Assembly (NCBI RefSeq): GCF_020524165.1
Contig: NZ_JAIVKU010000005.1
Coordinates: 186,001 to 250,000 of the forward strand
From: Guptibacillus hwajinpoensis
Lineage (GTDB): Bacteria > Bacillota > Bacilli > Bacillales > Guptibacillaceae
Length of the DNA: 64,000 bases
Direction: 5' to 3'
The stretch's first letter is position 1; every line of letters begins with the position of its first letter. Made by a program: the position numbers and the translations under genes. Positions 24,994 through 34,436 of the stretch are shown here, piece after piece. Under the pieces are notes generated by a model. The model saw nothing but the letters and a program-made list of their open reading frames with translations. It did not search any database and was not told the DNA's origin.

Positions 24994-25929
24994 CTATTTC
25001 AAAGCCTGAGCTATCGTTTCAATGTTATGGCGATACATTCCTATATACGTTCCTTCAGGTGATCCTTTTTCTCCCATAGCATCTGAATAAAGTTCTCCAC
25101 CAATTTTCACATCATGACCTTTTTCTTTTGCTCCTTCTACTACAGCATTGATTGATCGTTCTGAAATGCTGCTTTCAATAAAGACCGCTTTTATATTTCG
25201 ATCAGCGAGAACATTTACGAGATTCTGCACATCTCTTAGGCCATACTCTGAATCAGTACTTAACCCCTGTAGACCCTTAACTTCCATCCCATACGCCTGA
25301 CCAAAATATTGGAATGCATCATGAGCTGTTACAAGGACCCGACTCTCTTCTGGTATTTCATTCATTTTTTCCTGAGCTTCTTCTTTTAATTGCTTTAATT
25401 TATTTAAATAGGTTTCTGCATTTTCCTCATAATCTGCTTTATGATCAGGATCATACTCAATTAAGGCTTCGCGAACTTCCATTACGGCATATTGCCAAAG
25501 TTCAATATCAAACCATACGTGCGGATCGACAGCTGCTGCATTGGACTGATCGACAAGTAACCTATCTTTAGGGATGGCTTCTGCGACGGGATAAGTCGGT
25601 TTATCTTCTTTCATTTTTGCAAAGATATCTCCCATTTTTCCTTCTAGATGAAGGCCATTATATAAAATGATATCTGCCTTCGATAGTTTATTAATGTCTC
25701 CCTGAGAAGCTTTATATAAATGAGGATCAATTCCAGGGCCCATTAAAGACTCAACTGAAACATGTTCTTTTCCTATATTTTTTGCAATATCACCGATTTG
25801 ACCAATGGTTGTCGTAATTTTAATCTTGCCGTCACTTTCTTTGTTCGCTTCGGTGCTGTTACACCCTGTTAAAATTAGTAAGAACAGGGATGCTCCAACT
25901 AAAAACCCAAACCATTTCTTCATTTTCAT
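24994..25929 (-). CDS. mntA: Manganese-binding lipoprotein MntA
   Basis: A 311-aa cluster A-I substrate-binding protein. The signal peptide ends in lipobox 'LTGC'. Metal-ligand regions are 'GPGIDPHLYKAS', 'AAAVDPHVWFD', 'HDAFQYFGQAYG' and the late 'ESSISERSINAVVEGA' plus Asp. SD AAGGAGAG favours the ATG at 25929 over those at 25944 and 25923. Mn rather than Zn is inferred from the whole operon matching MntABCD and the absence of a His-rich loop. Confidence 0.92.
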   Translation of the reverse strand: MKMKKWFGFLVGASLFLLILTGCNSTEANKESDGKIKITTTIGQIGDIAKNIGKEHVSVESLMGPGIDPHLYKASQGDINKLSKADIILYNGLHLEGKMGDIFAKMKEDKPTYPVAEAIPKDRLLVDQSNAAAVDPHVWFDIELWQYAVMEVREALIEYDPDHKADYEENAETYLNKLKQLKEEAQEKMNEIPEESRVLVTAHDAFQYFGQAYGMEVKGLQGLSTDSEYGLRDVQNLVNVLADRNIKAVFIESSISERSINAVVEGAKEKGHDVKIGGELYSDAMGEKGSPEGTYIGMYRHNIETIAQALK

Positions 25930-25962
25930 TAATCTCTCCTTCATTCATTTATTCCGATACAA

Positions 25963-25981
25963 AAGCTTTAAGCTAACCTAT
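25963..25981 (-). promoter_or_regulatory. Possible MntR/DtxR-type operator upstream of mntA
   Basis: On the minus strand ATAGGTTAGCTTAAAGCTT matches the left half of the DtxR-family box TTAGGTTAGCCTAACCTAA closely but the right half poorly. It sits ~35 bp before the mntA start. MntR is a DtxR-family repressor of mntABCD in Bacillus. A related AGCTTTAAAGC palindrome lies further upstream near 26036-26045. Confidence 0.4.
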
Positions 25982-26237
25982 GGGCTTACTACTGTTGAGG
26001 TGCTTTTCCAATTCTCTCTTGTGAAAAATAGTTGCTTTAAAGCTCTATTCTTCACTTTATGAATATTTCTTTCCTTAATGCAACTTTAGAACAAAAAAAT
26101 ATGTGTAAAGAACTTTATGAACCGACCTCATGCCCCATTGCACAATTGTTTCCTTATTGCAAAACTATCGCATGCGCGCACATTTGTCAACATTCGTTTC
26201 TTCTTACTAATGAAAAAATAGAAGTTTTCACTAGGGG

Positions 26238-26280
26238 TGTGAGAAACATCACAGTTTTTTACAGCTAAACCATCTACAAT
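26238..26280 (+). promoter_or_regulatory. usp promoter with perfect Fnr-type site
   Basis: TGTGAGAAACATCACA (26238-26253) is a perfect TGTGA-N6-TCACA palindrome, the consensus of Bacillus Fnr. The -10 TACAAT (26275-26280) begins 21 nt later, placing the site centre at -41.5 from the predicted start. The AT-rich stretch 26030-26237 before it contains no supported gene. Confidence 0.7.
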
Positions 26281-26321
26281 GAAAATAGAAAGAAAAAGAA
26301 TTTACATTGGAGGGATTGCAA

Positions 26322-26810
26322 ATGAGTGTTAAACACACAAACATACTTGTTGCTGTTGATGGTTCTGAATCTGCTGAGGTCGCTTTTTCACGAGCGGTTG
26401 AACTTTCTATTCAAGATCAGGCATCCCTAATCATTGCACACGTAATTGATACGAGAAATTTTTCCACATTTGAACTTTATGATATTGCTACTGAACGAGC
26501 TGAGGATTTCGGAAAACGGTTATTAAAAGAATACGAAGAAAAGGCTATGATTGCTGGAGTCACAAATGTTAAAACTGTAATTGAATATGGATCACCGAAA
26601 GTGAAAATCGCCAAAACAATTGCTCCGCAAAACAACATAGACTTAATTGTATGTGGGGCAACTGGCATGAACCGTGTTGAGAGATTGCTTATGGGCAGTG
26701 TTTCTGAGCACATTACACGAAATGCTACTTGTGATGTGATGGTGGTACGAGGCATAAAAGTTTTAGGTAAGGAGGGGCCACAAAATGAACATAGCAGACA
26801 AAATACGTAA
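26322..26810 (+). CDS. Universal stress protein UspA family
   Basis: A 162-aa protein. It has the N-terminal 'NILVAVDGSESAEVAFSRA' and the ATP-binding loop 'GATGMNRVERLLMGSVSEHI' (G-2x-G-9x-G-S). SD GGAGGG 7-8 nt before the ATG at 26322 sets the start. The C-terminus overlaps the next gene by 26 nt. The Fnr-type promoter suggests induction under oxygen limitation. Confidence 0.93.
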   Translation: MSVKHTNILVAVDGSESAEVAFSRAVELSIQDQASLIIAHVIDTRNFSTFELYDIATERAEDFGKRLLKEYEEKAMIAGVTNVKTVIEYGSPKVKIAKTIAPQNNIDLIVCGATGMNRVERLLMGSVSEHITRNATCDVMVVRGIKVLGKEGPQNEHSRQNT

Positions 26811-27018
26811 ACATCGGCTCGAAGCAAATATGACCATTCAGGAATTGGCTGTAAAAGTTCGGATTGGTTCAGGCCTTATGCAAAAAATTGAGGAAAATCG
26901 TTATCAACCCGATGTCCAAACATTGTTAAAGATCTCCACCGCTCTCGATATACCAGCTTCTGAATTTCTTGAAAAAGATACGATTGATGCGTTAAAAAAA
27001 GCAGACTCAGGAATCTAG
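26785..27018 (+). CDS. XRE-family small HTH regulator
   Basis: A 77-aa protein that is essentially one Cro/C1-type HTH domain ('IRKHRLEANMTIQELAVKVR' through 'LLKISTALDIPASEFL'). It starts inside the usp gene in another frame, after SD TAAGGAGGGG, so the two are translationally coupled. It might autoregulate the pair; its target is unknown. Confidence 0.88.
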   Translation: MNIADKIRKHRLEANMTIQELAVKVRIGSGLMQKIEENRYQPDVQTLLKISTALDIPASEFLEKDTIDALKKADSGI

Positions 27019-27030
27019 TATAAATAAAAC

Positions 27031-27070
27031 CATAAGAAAAAGCGCTGTCATAACAGCGCTTTTTCTTATG
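27031..27070. terminator. Bidirectional terminator after the XRE gene
   Basis: A perfect 18-bp inverted repeat with a 4-nt loop and A/T-rich ends gives U tracts both ways. It overlaps the stop of the converging histidine kinase gene. Confidence 0.9.
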
Positions 27071-28856
27071 TCTCCACTAATTCCCTTTCATAGATCGGTA
27101 ATGAAACTTCGACCGTTGTTCCCTCACCCTCCACACTTGCTAAATTCATTTTCCCATTATGATTTTCAATAATACTAAAGCTTACCATAAGCCCAAGACC
27201 CGTACCATTTTCCTTTAATGTATAGAAAGGTTCCCCTATTCTTGGCAACTGATGTTCAGGGATTCCCACTCCCTGATCTCGGATAATGATGAGGGCATCA
27301 CCTTTATCATTTCTAGTTACTTTTACAAAGATCACACCACCGTCAGCCGCTTCAATGGCATTCTTTAAGATGTTAACAAACACTTGTTTTAATTGATTTT
27401 CTTCACCAAGGATAGGAAATTCTTCATAATCATATTGAGGACGTATCTCAATGTTTTTTAGTATTGCCTGAGATTTCAACAAGGATATGACATGTCTAAG
27501 TAGAGAAACCAGATCACTCTTTGTAAACTCTTTCTCCTGTGGCCTTGCAAGGAGCATAAATTCACTAACGATAAAATTAATCCGATCAATTTCTGAAAGC
27601 ATAATTTGCAGAAACTCTTTTGATTTCTCATCATAAGAAGCGTTATAAACAAGGTTTGCGAATCCTTTTAATGAAGTCAGGGGATTGCGTATTTCATGGG
27701 CCACTCCCGCAGCAAGCTCACCGACAGCAGTTAATTTTTCAGAGCGTCTTAGTAGTGCTTCTGTTTCCTTTAATTCTGTAATATCTTCCACGATGACAAT
27801 AATACCCTGCATCAAATCATCGATGATATGAGGAATAGAGATCAATTTCACCTGAATAGAATGGCCGTTACGATGAACAATAGCTGATTCGCATTTTTGT
27901 GGAACGCCTTTTTTTGTCCTCTCAAAACAATTCGATGTTTGCTCGTAGTATCGTTTTTCCAGAAAATGTAGACTCGATTTGTCACGAACATCTTTTACCG
28001 TATACCCACTCATTCGTTCTAAAGAGGGATTGATATTTAAAATACGGCCATTTACATCTAAAAGCATAATGCCGTCAGGACTATTTTCAACAAGAGAGTG
28101 ATACTTTCTTTCGCTTTCTCGAAGCATGGCCTCTTGACTTTCAAGCTTTTGATTTCGGACCATACGAATTAAAATTAGTACAGAAATAATAAAAATACCA
28201 GTTAAAGCAACATATTGTAAAAGGGAATTTTCACTATAGCTCTCTACTTGAAATCTAGTATCTACAGAAGAAGTAATCATTGTAAAATAATGAACTGCAA
28301 GCGTTCCAAGTCCAAAGATAATGGCGCCTAACACTTTCCCCCAGTAGTTATTCTTTTCATTGAAAGTGCCATAAACGACCCATAAGCTACTAACAGTTGA
28401 GAAAAAAGCCATTAACAAAGGGAGAATGATTCTCCACCAGTCTTCTATTTGATAAGTAACCCCTAATAAATAATGTGCACTGACGATTTGCAAAAGCAAT
28501 AGTGATAAGGCAATCGATACGCTTGCTCCTACAATTTGCTTTAGTTGCCACTTAGATGAGAGCATTATAAAGCCTAAGAGAGATCCTATCACTGGAACAA
28601 CTAAAGACATACCTACAAACCATGGTGCATAAAAAGAAGCATCCGCTATAGATAGTCCTAATAATACGAGATATTGCAAAATCCAGATGCCAGTACCCAT
28701 CGCAAGCGAGCTTCCAAACACCCAGAGTTTTCGATAAGTTAGTGTCATTGTGCATGCTTTTTCATGAAAGTCGAATGCCACATAAGTATAGCTCACGACC
28801 ATTAAAATCGAAATGACAATAAGAAAAAAATGAAACTCATAGGTGAGACTTTCCAT
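27066..28856 (-). CDS. MHYT-like membrane PAS sensor histidine kinase (orphan)
   Basis: A 596-aa kinase. About seven N-terminal helices contain three degenerate MHYT units: 'MGTGIWILQYLVLLG' (His replaced by Gln), 'VSAHYLLGVT' and 'LAVHYFTMI'. A PAS domain is at ~245-365. HisKA with 'VAHEIRNPLTSLKGF' and HATPase_c with 'DQGVGIP' and 'GTGLGLMVSF' follow. No response regulator is adjacent. This architecture is typical of kinases that feed the Spo0F-Spo0A phosphorelay. MHYT is proposed to sense a diatomic gas through a metal. Confidence 0.88.
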   Translation of the reverse strand: MESLTYEFHFFLIVISILMVVSYTYVAFDFHEKACTMTLTYRKLWVFGSSLAMGTGIWILQYLVLLGLSIADASFYAPWFVGMSLVVPVIGSLLGFIMLSSKWQLKQIVGASVSIALSLLLLQIVSAHYLLGVTYQIEDWWRIILPLLMAFFSTVSSLWVVYGTFNEKNNYWGKVLGAIIFGLGTLAVHYFTMITSSVDTRFQVESYSENSLLQYVALTGIFIISVLILIRMVRNQKLESQEAMLRESERKYHSLVENSPDGIMLLDVNGRILNINPSLERMSGYTVKDVRDKSSLHFLEKRYYEQTSNCFERTKKGVPQKCESAIVHRNGHSIQVKLISIPHIIDDLMQGIIVIVEDITELKETEALLRRSEKLTAVGELAAGVAHEIRNPLTSLKGFANLVYNASYDEKSKEFLQIMLSEIDRINFIVSEFMLLARPQEKEFTKSDLVSLLRHVISLLKSQAILKNIEIRPQYDYEEFPILGEENQLKQVFVNILKNAIEAADGGVIFVKVTRNDKGDALIIIRDQGVGIPEHQLPRIGEPFYTLKENGTGLGLMVSFSIIENHNGKMNLASVEGEGTTVEVSLPIYERELVET

Positions 28857-29085
28857 TATTTACTCCACTCCATTTTAGATATCGACATTCTACTCATTTG
28901 ATTTCATGTATGCTAATTACCAATTAGACAAAAACTTTCAAAATCCTTCCACATTTGCACATAAGTTGTTTTTATTAAATCGCTTTCAACAAGTAAAAAC
29001 AGCCTGAATCGATCGGCTGTTCTCACTCGTTTATACGGCTATTTTTTTGTAAGAATGGGTAAAGGTATGGGAAGGAGGATTTGCA

Positions 29086-29370
29086 ATGGCTCAAATATTA
29101 TTTAAAGTCCAACATGTGAAACGACTCGAAGACCATCACATCCCAGATACATTTGAAGCTTCCGTTGAAGTTGAAGTCATCAATCGAGAAAATGGAGAGT
29201 TAGAAAAAACAGGGCGAATTCCAGTTCAATTCAATGAGCATGGTTCCTTCCCTTCCATCGCCCATATCCAAACTTTTGAAGAAAATAAAAAGTTACAAGC
29301 AAAACTTTTATTTGATATTCGAAGATATGTTCGAAAACTTCGTCCTTATCTCCAGCCGGATGATGAATAA
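29086..29370 (+). CDS. Hypothetical conserved-looking protein
   Basis: A 94-aa soluble protein with alternating charge and aromatic residues, no membrane segment, and an excellent SD (GGAAGGAGG). The C-terminal half reads as a long helix ('FEENKKLQAKLLFDIRRYVR'). It ends one base before the stop of the converging GAF-PucR gene. I do not recognise a family. Confidence 0.65.
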   Translation: MAQILFKVQHVKRLEDHHIPDTFEASVEVEVINRENGELEKTGRIPVQFNEHGSFPSIAHIQTFEENKKLQAKLLFDIRRYVRKLRPYLQPDDE

Positions 29371-29371
29371 T

Positions 29372-31213
29372 TTACGCTTCAAACAAATAGCGGTAAATCG
29401 TACAAGCTACTTGTATATTCATAAGATCGGATGGTTCGTTAAAATTAATGGATAAGATTTCTTGAATGCGCTGGATCCGATAATTCATCGTATTCACATG
29501 AACATGGAGCTGTTCAGAAGCGTTTTTTAAATCCTGTCCGGTTGATAAGTAAACAAACAATGTTTGAAAAAGCTCTCCTTTGCGTCGCTTTTCGTAAGCA
29601 AGTAAGGGAGAGAGATACTCAAGTGCATAATTCGCAAGATCATCCTCATTGTTATTTAAGAGGAGGCGAAGGGCTCCAATTTCTCCATACCACGATGAAT
29701 GCCCTGCGAACGTAAACCGTTCTAGAAACTTAATGGTTTTTTTTGCTTCCTCAAATGATTGATCCACCGTAAGGATCCCTTTGACTGGTTTACCAATTCC
29801 GATTCTACACATTTTTTCAGAGGTAATCCTTGCCGTTAATTCTTTAAAATCTTGAATAAAACGGTTAATCGATCCTACACAGGACTCAATTCCGCCAAAA
29901 CGATCCTCATGAAACAGGATCACAATCTGCCTTCCCCACTCCGTAACGAGCAATTTTGTATCGTTTTTATGAAGTAGGTGACGAATAGATGCATGAATAC
30001 AACTCCGCATCCACTCTTCATGTCCTTGTTCACATGGCGGAACATCGAGAACGGCAACAGTAAAATAATCCTCCCAATCAGTACGAAGACGATCGGCAAA
30101 AAAGTTTAAGTCAGCTTCCTCCTCATGTGTGGAAAGGAGATGAATGAGAAGCTCTCCAGTTAACCGCTGCTGTTCTTTATGTTCTGCTTCTTGTTTCATT
30201 AATTGAAGACCTGCCACCGTACATGCATGGAAAACAGCGGAGTGTTCAAACCTTGTAAGCGGAAGCGATTCCGAAATGATCGCCAGGTAACCAAGCGGAA
30301 AAGAAAGTCTACCAAGTGGAAATAACAAAAAATCTTCCTTCGCATGATCGACTTCCACTTCATGTTTTTTATACTGAATCGTATTTAAATGCTTGATAAT
30401 CATCGTTTGCAAATTGCTGTTTGAAGGCCATTCCTTGTGACTCGAAGCAGTCACTTCACCAAATGGATCAAAAATCACAACGGTTTTACCAATTGATTTC
30501 GTCAGATAAGAACAAATTTCTTGAAAAGATCCTTCATTCATCCCAATATCCGATAAAGCATGATGAGTTTCTACTGATTTTGATAAACGTTCATTTTGGT
30601 TGATCATTGTTTGGTTAAATTGCTTTAATTTTTGCAAGGAAGCTTCTTTGTTTCGATACAGTTCCGCATTCATAATGGCAATTGCAGCCTGAGATGAGAT
30701 CGCTTCTACTAATCGTATATCGTCTTCTTTGAAAGACTTTTCTTGATTAAACCGATCTAACACGATTACCCCTGTACAACTATCTTCTTTCATAATTGGA
30801 ATGCATATGGTGCTCATTGGTAAGTCATCAGCCGACTGATGGTAGAGCGTTGCATTTTGAGGTGTCATCGTTTTCATCGCTTCTTCTACTTCAAGATTTG
30901 TTCTAAAATGCAAGGTTTCTTTCCTTTGAAATGCTAGTCCTGTCATGGATTCTCCAGATTTAAGCAATACCTCATTTACCGTTTTCTTTCGGAATCCAGT
31001 CGATCCAGCTACTTTTAATCTTTTTCGTTCATCATCATATAAAAATAGCACGCCCCCATCTGCAGCATCGATGACTGAGACGGCTTCTTCAATAACGGAT
31101 TGAATAACCGCATAAAAATCAAGTGATGAGTTAAAGATCCTGGACACTTGCATCAATACATGTAGTTGTCTTATACTTAGTTCTGCTTCATTTTCAAGCA
31201 ACCCTCTCGCCAT
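29372..31213 (-). CDS. GAF domain, PucR/CdaR-type transcriptional regulator
   Basis: A 613-aa protein. An N-terminal GAF domain (~15-180) is followed by a helical linker and a diverged second sensory region (~200-340). The CdaR-like GGDEF-related region is at ~370-510. The C-terminal HTH_30 motif is 'FVYLSTGQDLKNASEQLHVH' followed by 'VNTMNYRIQRIQEIL'. PucR-type regulators activate purine or amino-acid catabolic genes. The M20 amidohydrolase gene lies 19 nt upstream on the same strand, so both are one transcription unit. Confidence 0.88.
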   Translation of the reverse strand: MARGLLENEAELSIRQLHVLMQVSRIFNSSLDFYAVIQSVIEEAVSVIDAADGGVLFLYDDERKRLKVAGSTGFRKKTVNEVLLKSGESMTGLAFQRKETLHFRTNLEVEEAMKTMTPQNATLYHQSADDLPMSTICIPIMKEDSCTGVIVLDRFNQEKSFKEDDIRLVEAISSQAAIAIMNAELYRNKEASLQKLKQFNQTMINQNERLSKSVETHHALSDIGMNEGSFQEICSYLTKSIGKTVVIFDPFGEVTASSHKEWPSNSNLQTMIIKHLNTIQYKKHEVEVDHAKEDFLLFPLGRLSFPLGYLAIISESLPLTRFEHSAVFHACTVAGLQLMKQEAEHKEQQRLTGELLIHLLSTHEEEADLNFFADRLRTDWEDYFTVAVLDVPPCEQGHEEWMRSCIHASIRHLLHKNDTKLLVTEWGRQIVILFHEDRFGGIESCVGSINRFIQDFKELTARITSEKMCRIGIGKPVKGILTVDQSFEEAKKTIKFLERFTFAGHSSWYGEIGALRLLLNNNEDDLANYALEYLSPLLAYEKRRKGELFQTLFVYLSTGQDLKNASEQLHVHVNTMNYRIQRIQEILSINFNEPSDLMNIQVACTIYRYLFEA

Positions 31214-31232
31214 GCGTTTCCTCCTCCTTTTT

Positions 31233-32429
31233 TTAACGCTTAACCTCTTCTGCTTCTTGCTCTAAGTAAGATAGTGTTGCTTCACCAAGCGTTTTTGCAG
31301 CAATCAACATCGCCTTTTCATCGATATCAAACTTGGGATGGTGGTGAGGATAGGTTGCCCCTAGCTCTTCATTTCCTGCCCCTGTTAAAAAGAAGGTTCC
31401 GGGTACCTCTTCAAGATAATAAGCGACATCTTCTCCAACCATCAATGCCTCTGTTTCTGTAACATCTTTCACGTCCGCTACTCTTTCGGCCGCTTCCTTT
31501 AACAAGACCGTTTCTGCTTCATGATTTACCACTGGAGGATACCCACGATCATAAGTAAACGAGTAATCAGCCCCGCTACTGTCACATGTCCCTTTAATCA
31601 TCCGTTCCATTAACGTGACGATCTTTTCTCTCACCTCTTGATCAAAGGTACGAACAGTTCCTTTTAGCGTCGCCGTTTCTGAAATGACGTTAAATGCAGA
31701 ACCTGCATGAAAAGAGCCAATTGATAATACAGCTGTATGACCAGGGTTGATAAATCGACTTACGATTTGCTGTAGCTGACTAACTAATTGACTCGCTATA
31801 ACAATCGCATCAACTGCTTCATGCGGAATTCCCCCATGTCCGCCTCTTCCTTTAACGACAATTTCAAATGAATCTGCTGCTGCCATTATACGTCCCGTTT
31901 TATATGCAACCGTTCCTGTAGGGAAGCCAGACCAAAGATGGGTTCCAAATATGGCATCTACCCCATCAAGGCATCCATCTTCAATCATCGGTTTTGCTCC
32001 ACCTGGTGTGATTTCTTCTGCGAATTGATGGATAAAAACAATGCTTCCCGCTAACTGGTGACGCTCTTCATTCAATGCTTTCGCAAGGTGGAGTAGTGTT
32101 GATGTATGTCCGTCATGTCCACACGCATGCATCACACCAGGAACAGTCGATTTATAAGAAACAGATTTTTCATCATTTATCGGTAAAGCGTCAAAATCCG
32201 CTCGTAGGCCTACTGTTTTACCCGGCAAGCCTCCTTCAAGTACCGCCACTACACCTCTTCCACCTACTTCCGTTCGAATAGGAATACCAAGCTGTTTATA
32301 AAACGCTTCGATTCGTTTCGGCGTGTGAACTTCGTGGAAAGAAAGCTCAGGATGCTGATGAAGCTCTCTTCTCAGTTCAACCATTTGTGGGTATAACTCT
32401 TCTAATCTCTCAAAAAGCGCTTTTCTCAT
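31233..32429 (-). CDS. M20 family amidohydrolase (N-acyl-amino acid / hippurate type)
   Basis: A 398-aa metallopeptidase-fold amidohydrolase. Metal ligands are in 'HACGHDGHTSTLLHLAKAL' and 'HQFAEEITPGGAK', with the dimerisation-domain motif 'GRGGHGGIPHEAVDAI' and the last ligand in 'TYPHHHPKFDID'. It hydrolyses N-acyl amino acids or peptides; the exact substrate cannot be read. It forms an operon with the GAF-PucR regulator downstream. Confidence 0.92.
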   Translation of the reverse strand: MRKALFERLEELYPQMVELRRELHQHPELSFHEVHTPKRIEAFYKQLGIPIRTEVGGRGVVAVLEGGLPGKTVGLRADFDALPINDEKSVSYKSTVPGVMHACGHDGHTSTLLHLAKALNEERHQLAGSIVFIHQFAEEITPGGAKPMIEDGCLDGVDAIFGTHLWSGFPTGTVAYKTGRIMAAADSFEIVVKGRGGHGGIPHEAVDAIVIASQLVSQLQQIVSRFINPGHTAVLSIGSFHAGSAFNVISETATLKGTVRTFDQEVREKIVTLMERMIKGTCDSSGADYSFTYDRGYPPVVNHEAETVLLKEAAERVADVKDVTETEALMVGEDVAYYLEEVPGTFFLTGAGNEELGATYPHHHPKFDIDEKAMLIAAKTLGEATLSYLEQEAEEVKR

Positions 32430-32668
32430 GTAAGATCTTCCCCTCTCCTCTATCTAAAGCAAGAATGATTTCGTTTATGCTAGATACGTTACGAGTATTT
32501 TAACAAAAATTCTGAACTTTATAAGTGTTTCTTGCAAATCTATTGTGAAATATCTTGAAATGCATCAAACGACTCATTACTACTACTCTTGCAACGTAAT
32601 CGCCTTATTTGCAATGAATCCTTTCATTTTCTAAAATAAGAGGAAGATACGAATGAGGAGGATATAGA

Positions 32669-33286
32669 ATGAATGTTTTGATTTTAGGAGCTACTGGCCG
32701 GGTAGGTAGCAAAGTATTAACACATGCTCTCGCCGATCACCATAACGTAACTGTTCTTGTGAGATCACAGGAAAGGCTTAAGACGAAAGAAGGGGTAAAG
32801 ATTGTTGAAGGAAATGTGTTAAAAGAAACGGATCTTATGAAGGCAAGCGAGGGAATTGACGTGATTGTCAGTGCACTCGGGACAGATAAAACAACCACTT
32901 TATCTGATAGCACTCCGCTCTTAATAAAGACTATGAAAAAAAATGGGATCAAGCGCATCCTTACGGTTGGAACCGCTGGCATACTAAACAGTCGTATGGA
33001 ACCTTCCGTATATCGCTTCCAATCATCCGAATCTAAACGGAAAACGACGCGAGCAGCAGAAGAGCATCTCGCTGTTTATGAGATGCTCAATCAAAGTGGG
33101 CTAGACTGGACAATTATATGCCCAACTTATTTACCAGAAGGTGAGGCACAAGGTCAATATCGAATTGAAGAAGATTACCTGCCTGAAAATGGACGAGAAA
33201 TCTCAACCGGAGACACCGCTAACTTTGTCTATCAAGAGCTCATTGAAAAGAACCATCTTGCCAAAAGGGTCGGAATCGCTTACTAG
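32669..33286 (+). CDS. NAD(P)-binding, SDR-type oxidoreductase
   Basis: A 205-aa atypical short-chain dehydrogenase / NmrA-like protein. The dinucleotide motif 'ILGATGRVGSKVLTHAL' is at the N-terminus, and 'IDVIVSALGTDK' and 'LTVGTAGIL' follow the Rossmann fold. YwnB/YesF-type proteins are similar. SD GAGGAGG precedes the ATG. It is monocistronic; substrate unknown. Confidence 0.88.
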   Translation: MNVLILGATGRVGSKVLTHALADHHNVTVLVRSQERLKTKEGVKIVEGNVLKETDLMKASEGIDVIVSALGTDKTTTLSDSTPLLIKTMKKNGIKRILTVGTAGILNSRMEPSVYRFQSSESKRKTTRAAEEHLAVYEMLNQSGLDWTIICPTYLPEGEAQGQYRIEEDYLPENGREISTGDTANFVYQELIEKNHLAKRVGIAY

Positions 33287-33308
33287 CTACTGGCTGTACG
33301 TTTAAATG

Positions 33309-33505
33309 TCACGTCAACTTGAACGAAGACCATTCTTCATAAGTGAGTGACTGTCGCATACATTCACCTAAACCAGGACGATCCGTTAGATTTTCTTTTA
33401 ATTCCTTACTAACGCCATCTGTTTTTTGTTGAATGTTCTTAGCAACAATTTAACCAATGAATTTCGGCTTATTTCCCCTGTATCTTCTGAAATTAAATCT
33501 CTCAT
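33309..33505 (-). pseudogene. Possible frameshifted small gene
   Basis: On the minus strand an ATG at 33505 opens a frame reading 'MRDLISEDTGEISRNSLVK'. A neighbouring frame continues 'IVAKNIQQKTDGVSKELKEN', then 'LTDRPGLGECMRQSLTYEEW', and stops at 33309. A one-base indel near 33450 would join them into a ~66-aa protein. No SD is clear and I do not recognise the family. Sequencing error or chance is possible. Confidence 0.35.
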
Positions 33506-33519
33506 CGTAACATTCTAAT

Positions 33520-33551
33520 AAAAAAAGAAGACGAGCAATATGCTCGTCTTC
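33520..33551 (-). terminator. Terminator of deoD
   Basis: An 11-bp stem GAAGACGAGCA/TGCTCGTCTTC (33527-33537 with 33541-33551) is followed by U7 on the minus strand. Confidence 0.9.
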
Positions 33552-33559
33552 TCTTTAAC

Positions 33560-34270
33560 TTATTTCTGTTTTAAAGCTGCTTCAAGCGCAATAATCATCA
33601 TTTCTTTAAATGTTGTTTGACGCTCTTCTGAAGTCGTTTCTTCGCCCGTTACAATATGATCACTAACGGTCAGTACGGTCAGTGCATTCACGCCATATTT
33701 TGCTGCGATCGTATAAAGAGCGGAAGTTTCCATTTCAACACCTAGCACTTGATAGTCAGCAAGCTGTTGGAATATTTCTGGGTTATCACGATAGAAGGAA
33801 TCACTTGTAAACACATTCCCTACATGAACACTCATTTCCTTTTCAGCTGCAGCATCATAAGCATTTTTTAGAAGGTTAAAATCAGCTGTTGGAGCAAAGT
33901 CCATGCCATTAAATTGAAGACGGTTGACACCAGAATCAGAAGTGGCACTCATCGCAAGAATAACGTCTCTTACTTTCACTTCTTTCTTCAACGCGCCACA
34001 TGTGCCAACTCGAATTAAGTTCTTTACACCATAGCTTTGAATAAGCTCATTTACGTAAATTGAAATGGAAGGTACACCCATTCCTGTTCCCTGCACAGAA
34101 ATTCGTTCACCTTTATATGTACCCGTATACCCAAGCATCCCTCTGACTTCGTTATAGCAAACAACATCTTCTAGGAATGTTTCAGCAATATATTTTGCAC
34201 GAAGCGGATCTCCTGGTAGTAAAATTGTTTCTGCAATCTCTCCCTGTTTTGCACCAATATGGACACTCAT
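33560..34270 (-). CDS. deoD: Purine-nucleoside phosphorylase DeoD
   Basis: A 236-aa PNP-I family enzyme that phosphorolyses purine (deoxy)nucleosides to base and (deoxy)ribose-1-phosphate. Signatures: '[14 protein letters not shown]', '[13 protein letters not shown]', '[10 protein letters not shown]', '[13 protein letters not shown]' and '[10 protein letters not shown]'. The ATG at 34270 follows SD AAGGAGGT. An in-frame start at 34315 is not needed. Confidence 0.96.
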   Translation of the reverse strand: MSVHIGAKQGEIAETILLPGDPLRAKYIAETFLEDVVCYNEVRGMLGYTGTYKGERISVQGTGMGVPSISIYVNELIQSYGVKNLIRVGTCGALKKEVKVRDVILAMSATSDSGVNRLQFNGMDFAPTADFNLLKNAYDAAAEKEMSVHVGNVFTSDSFYRDNPEIFQQLADYQVLGVEMETSALYTIAAKYGVNALTVLTVSDHIVTGEETTSEERQTTFKEMMIIALEAALKQK

Positions 34271-34398
34271 TGTTGTACCTCCTTGAATAAATACGTTCAC
34301 TATCAAAAGTAGCATAAGATGAAAGGATATGCTACATTCATTCGCACAATGTTAGTCTCTCCCCTACCGTGCTGCACCATGCAGTTCTTTTTCTATAC

Positions 34399-34427
34399 AA
34401 AAAAAACAGGCATTTGCCTGTTTTTTT
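34399..34427 (-). terminator. Terminator of the DUF420 gene
   Basis: ACAGGC/GCCTGT (34406-34411 with 34416-34421) lies between runs of A and T, with U8 on the minus strand. Confidence 0.85.
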
Positions 34428-34436
34428 GATGCTTCA

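Noticed and set aside
26059-26268. 69-aa Cys-containing ORF between mntA and usp
   Set aside because: No SD before the ATG, it runs through the Fnr-type site of the usp promoter, and no family is recognisable.
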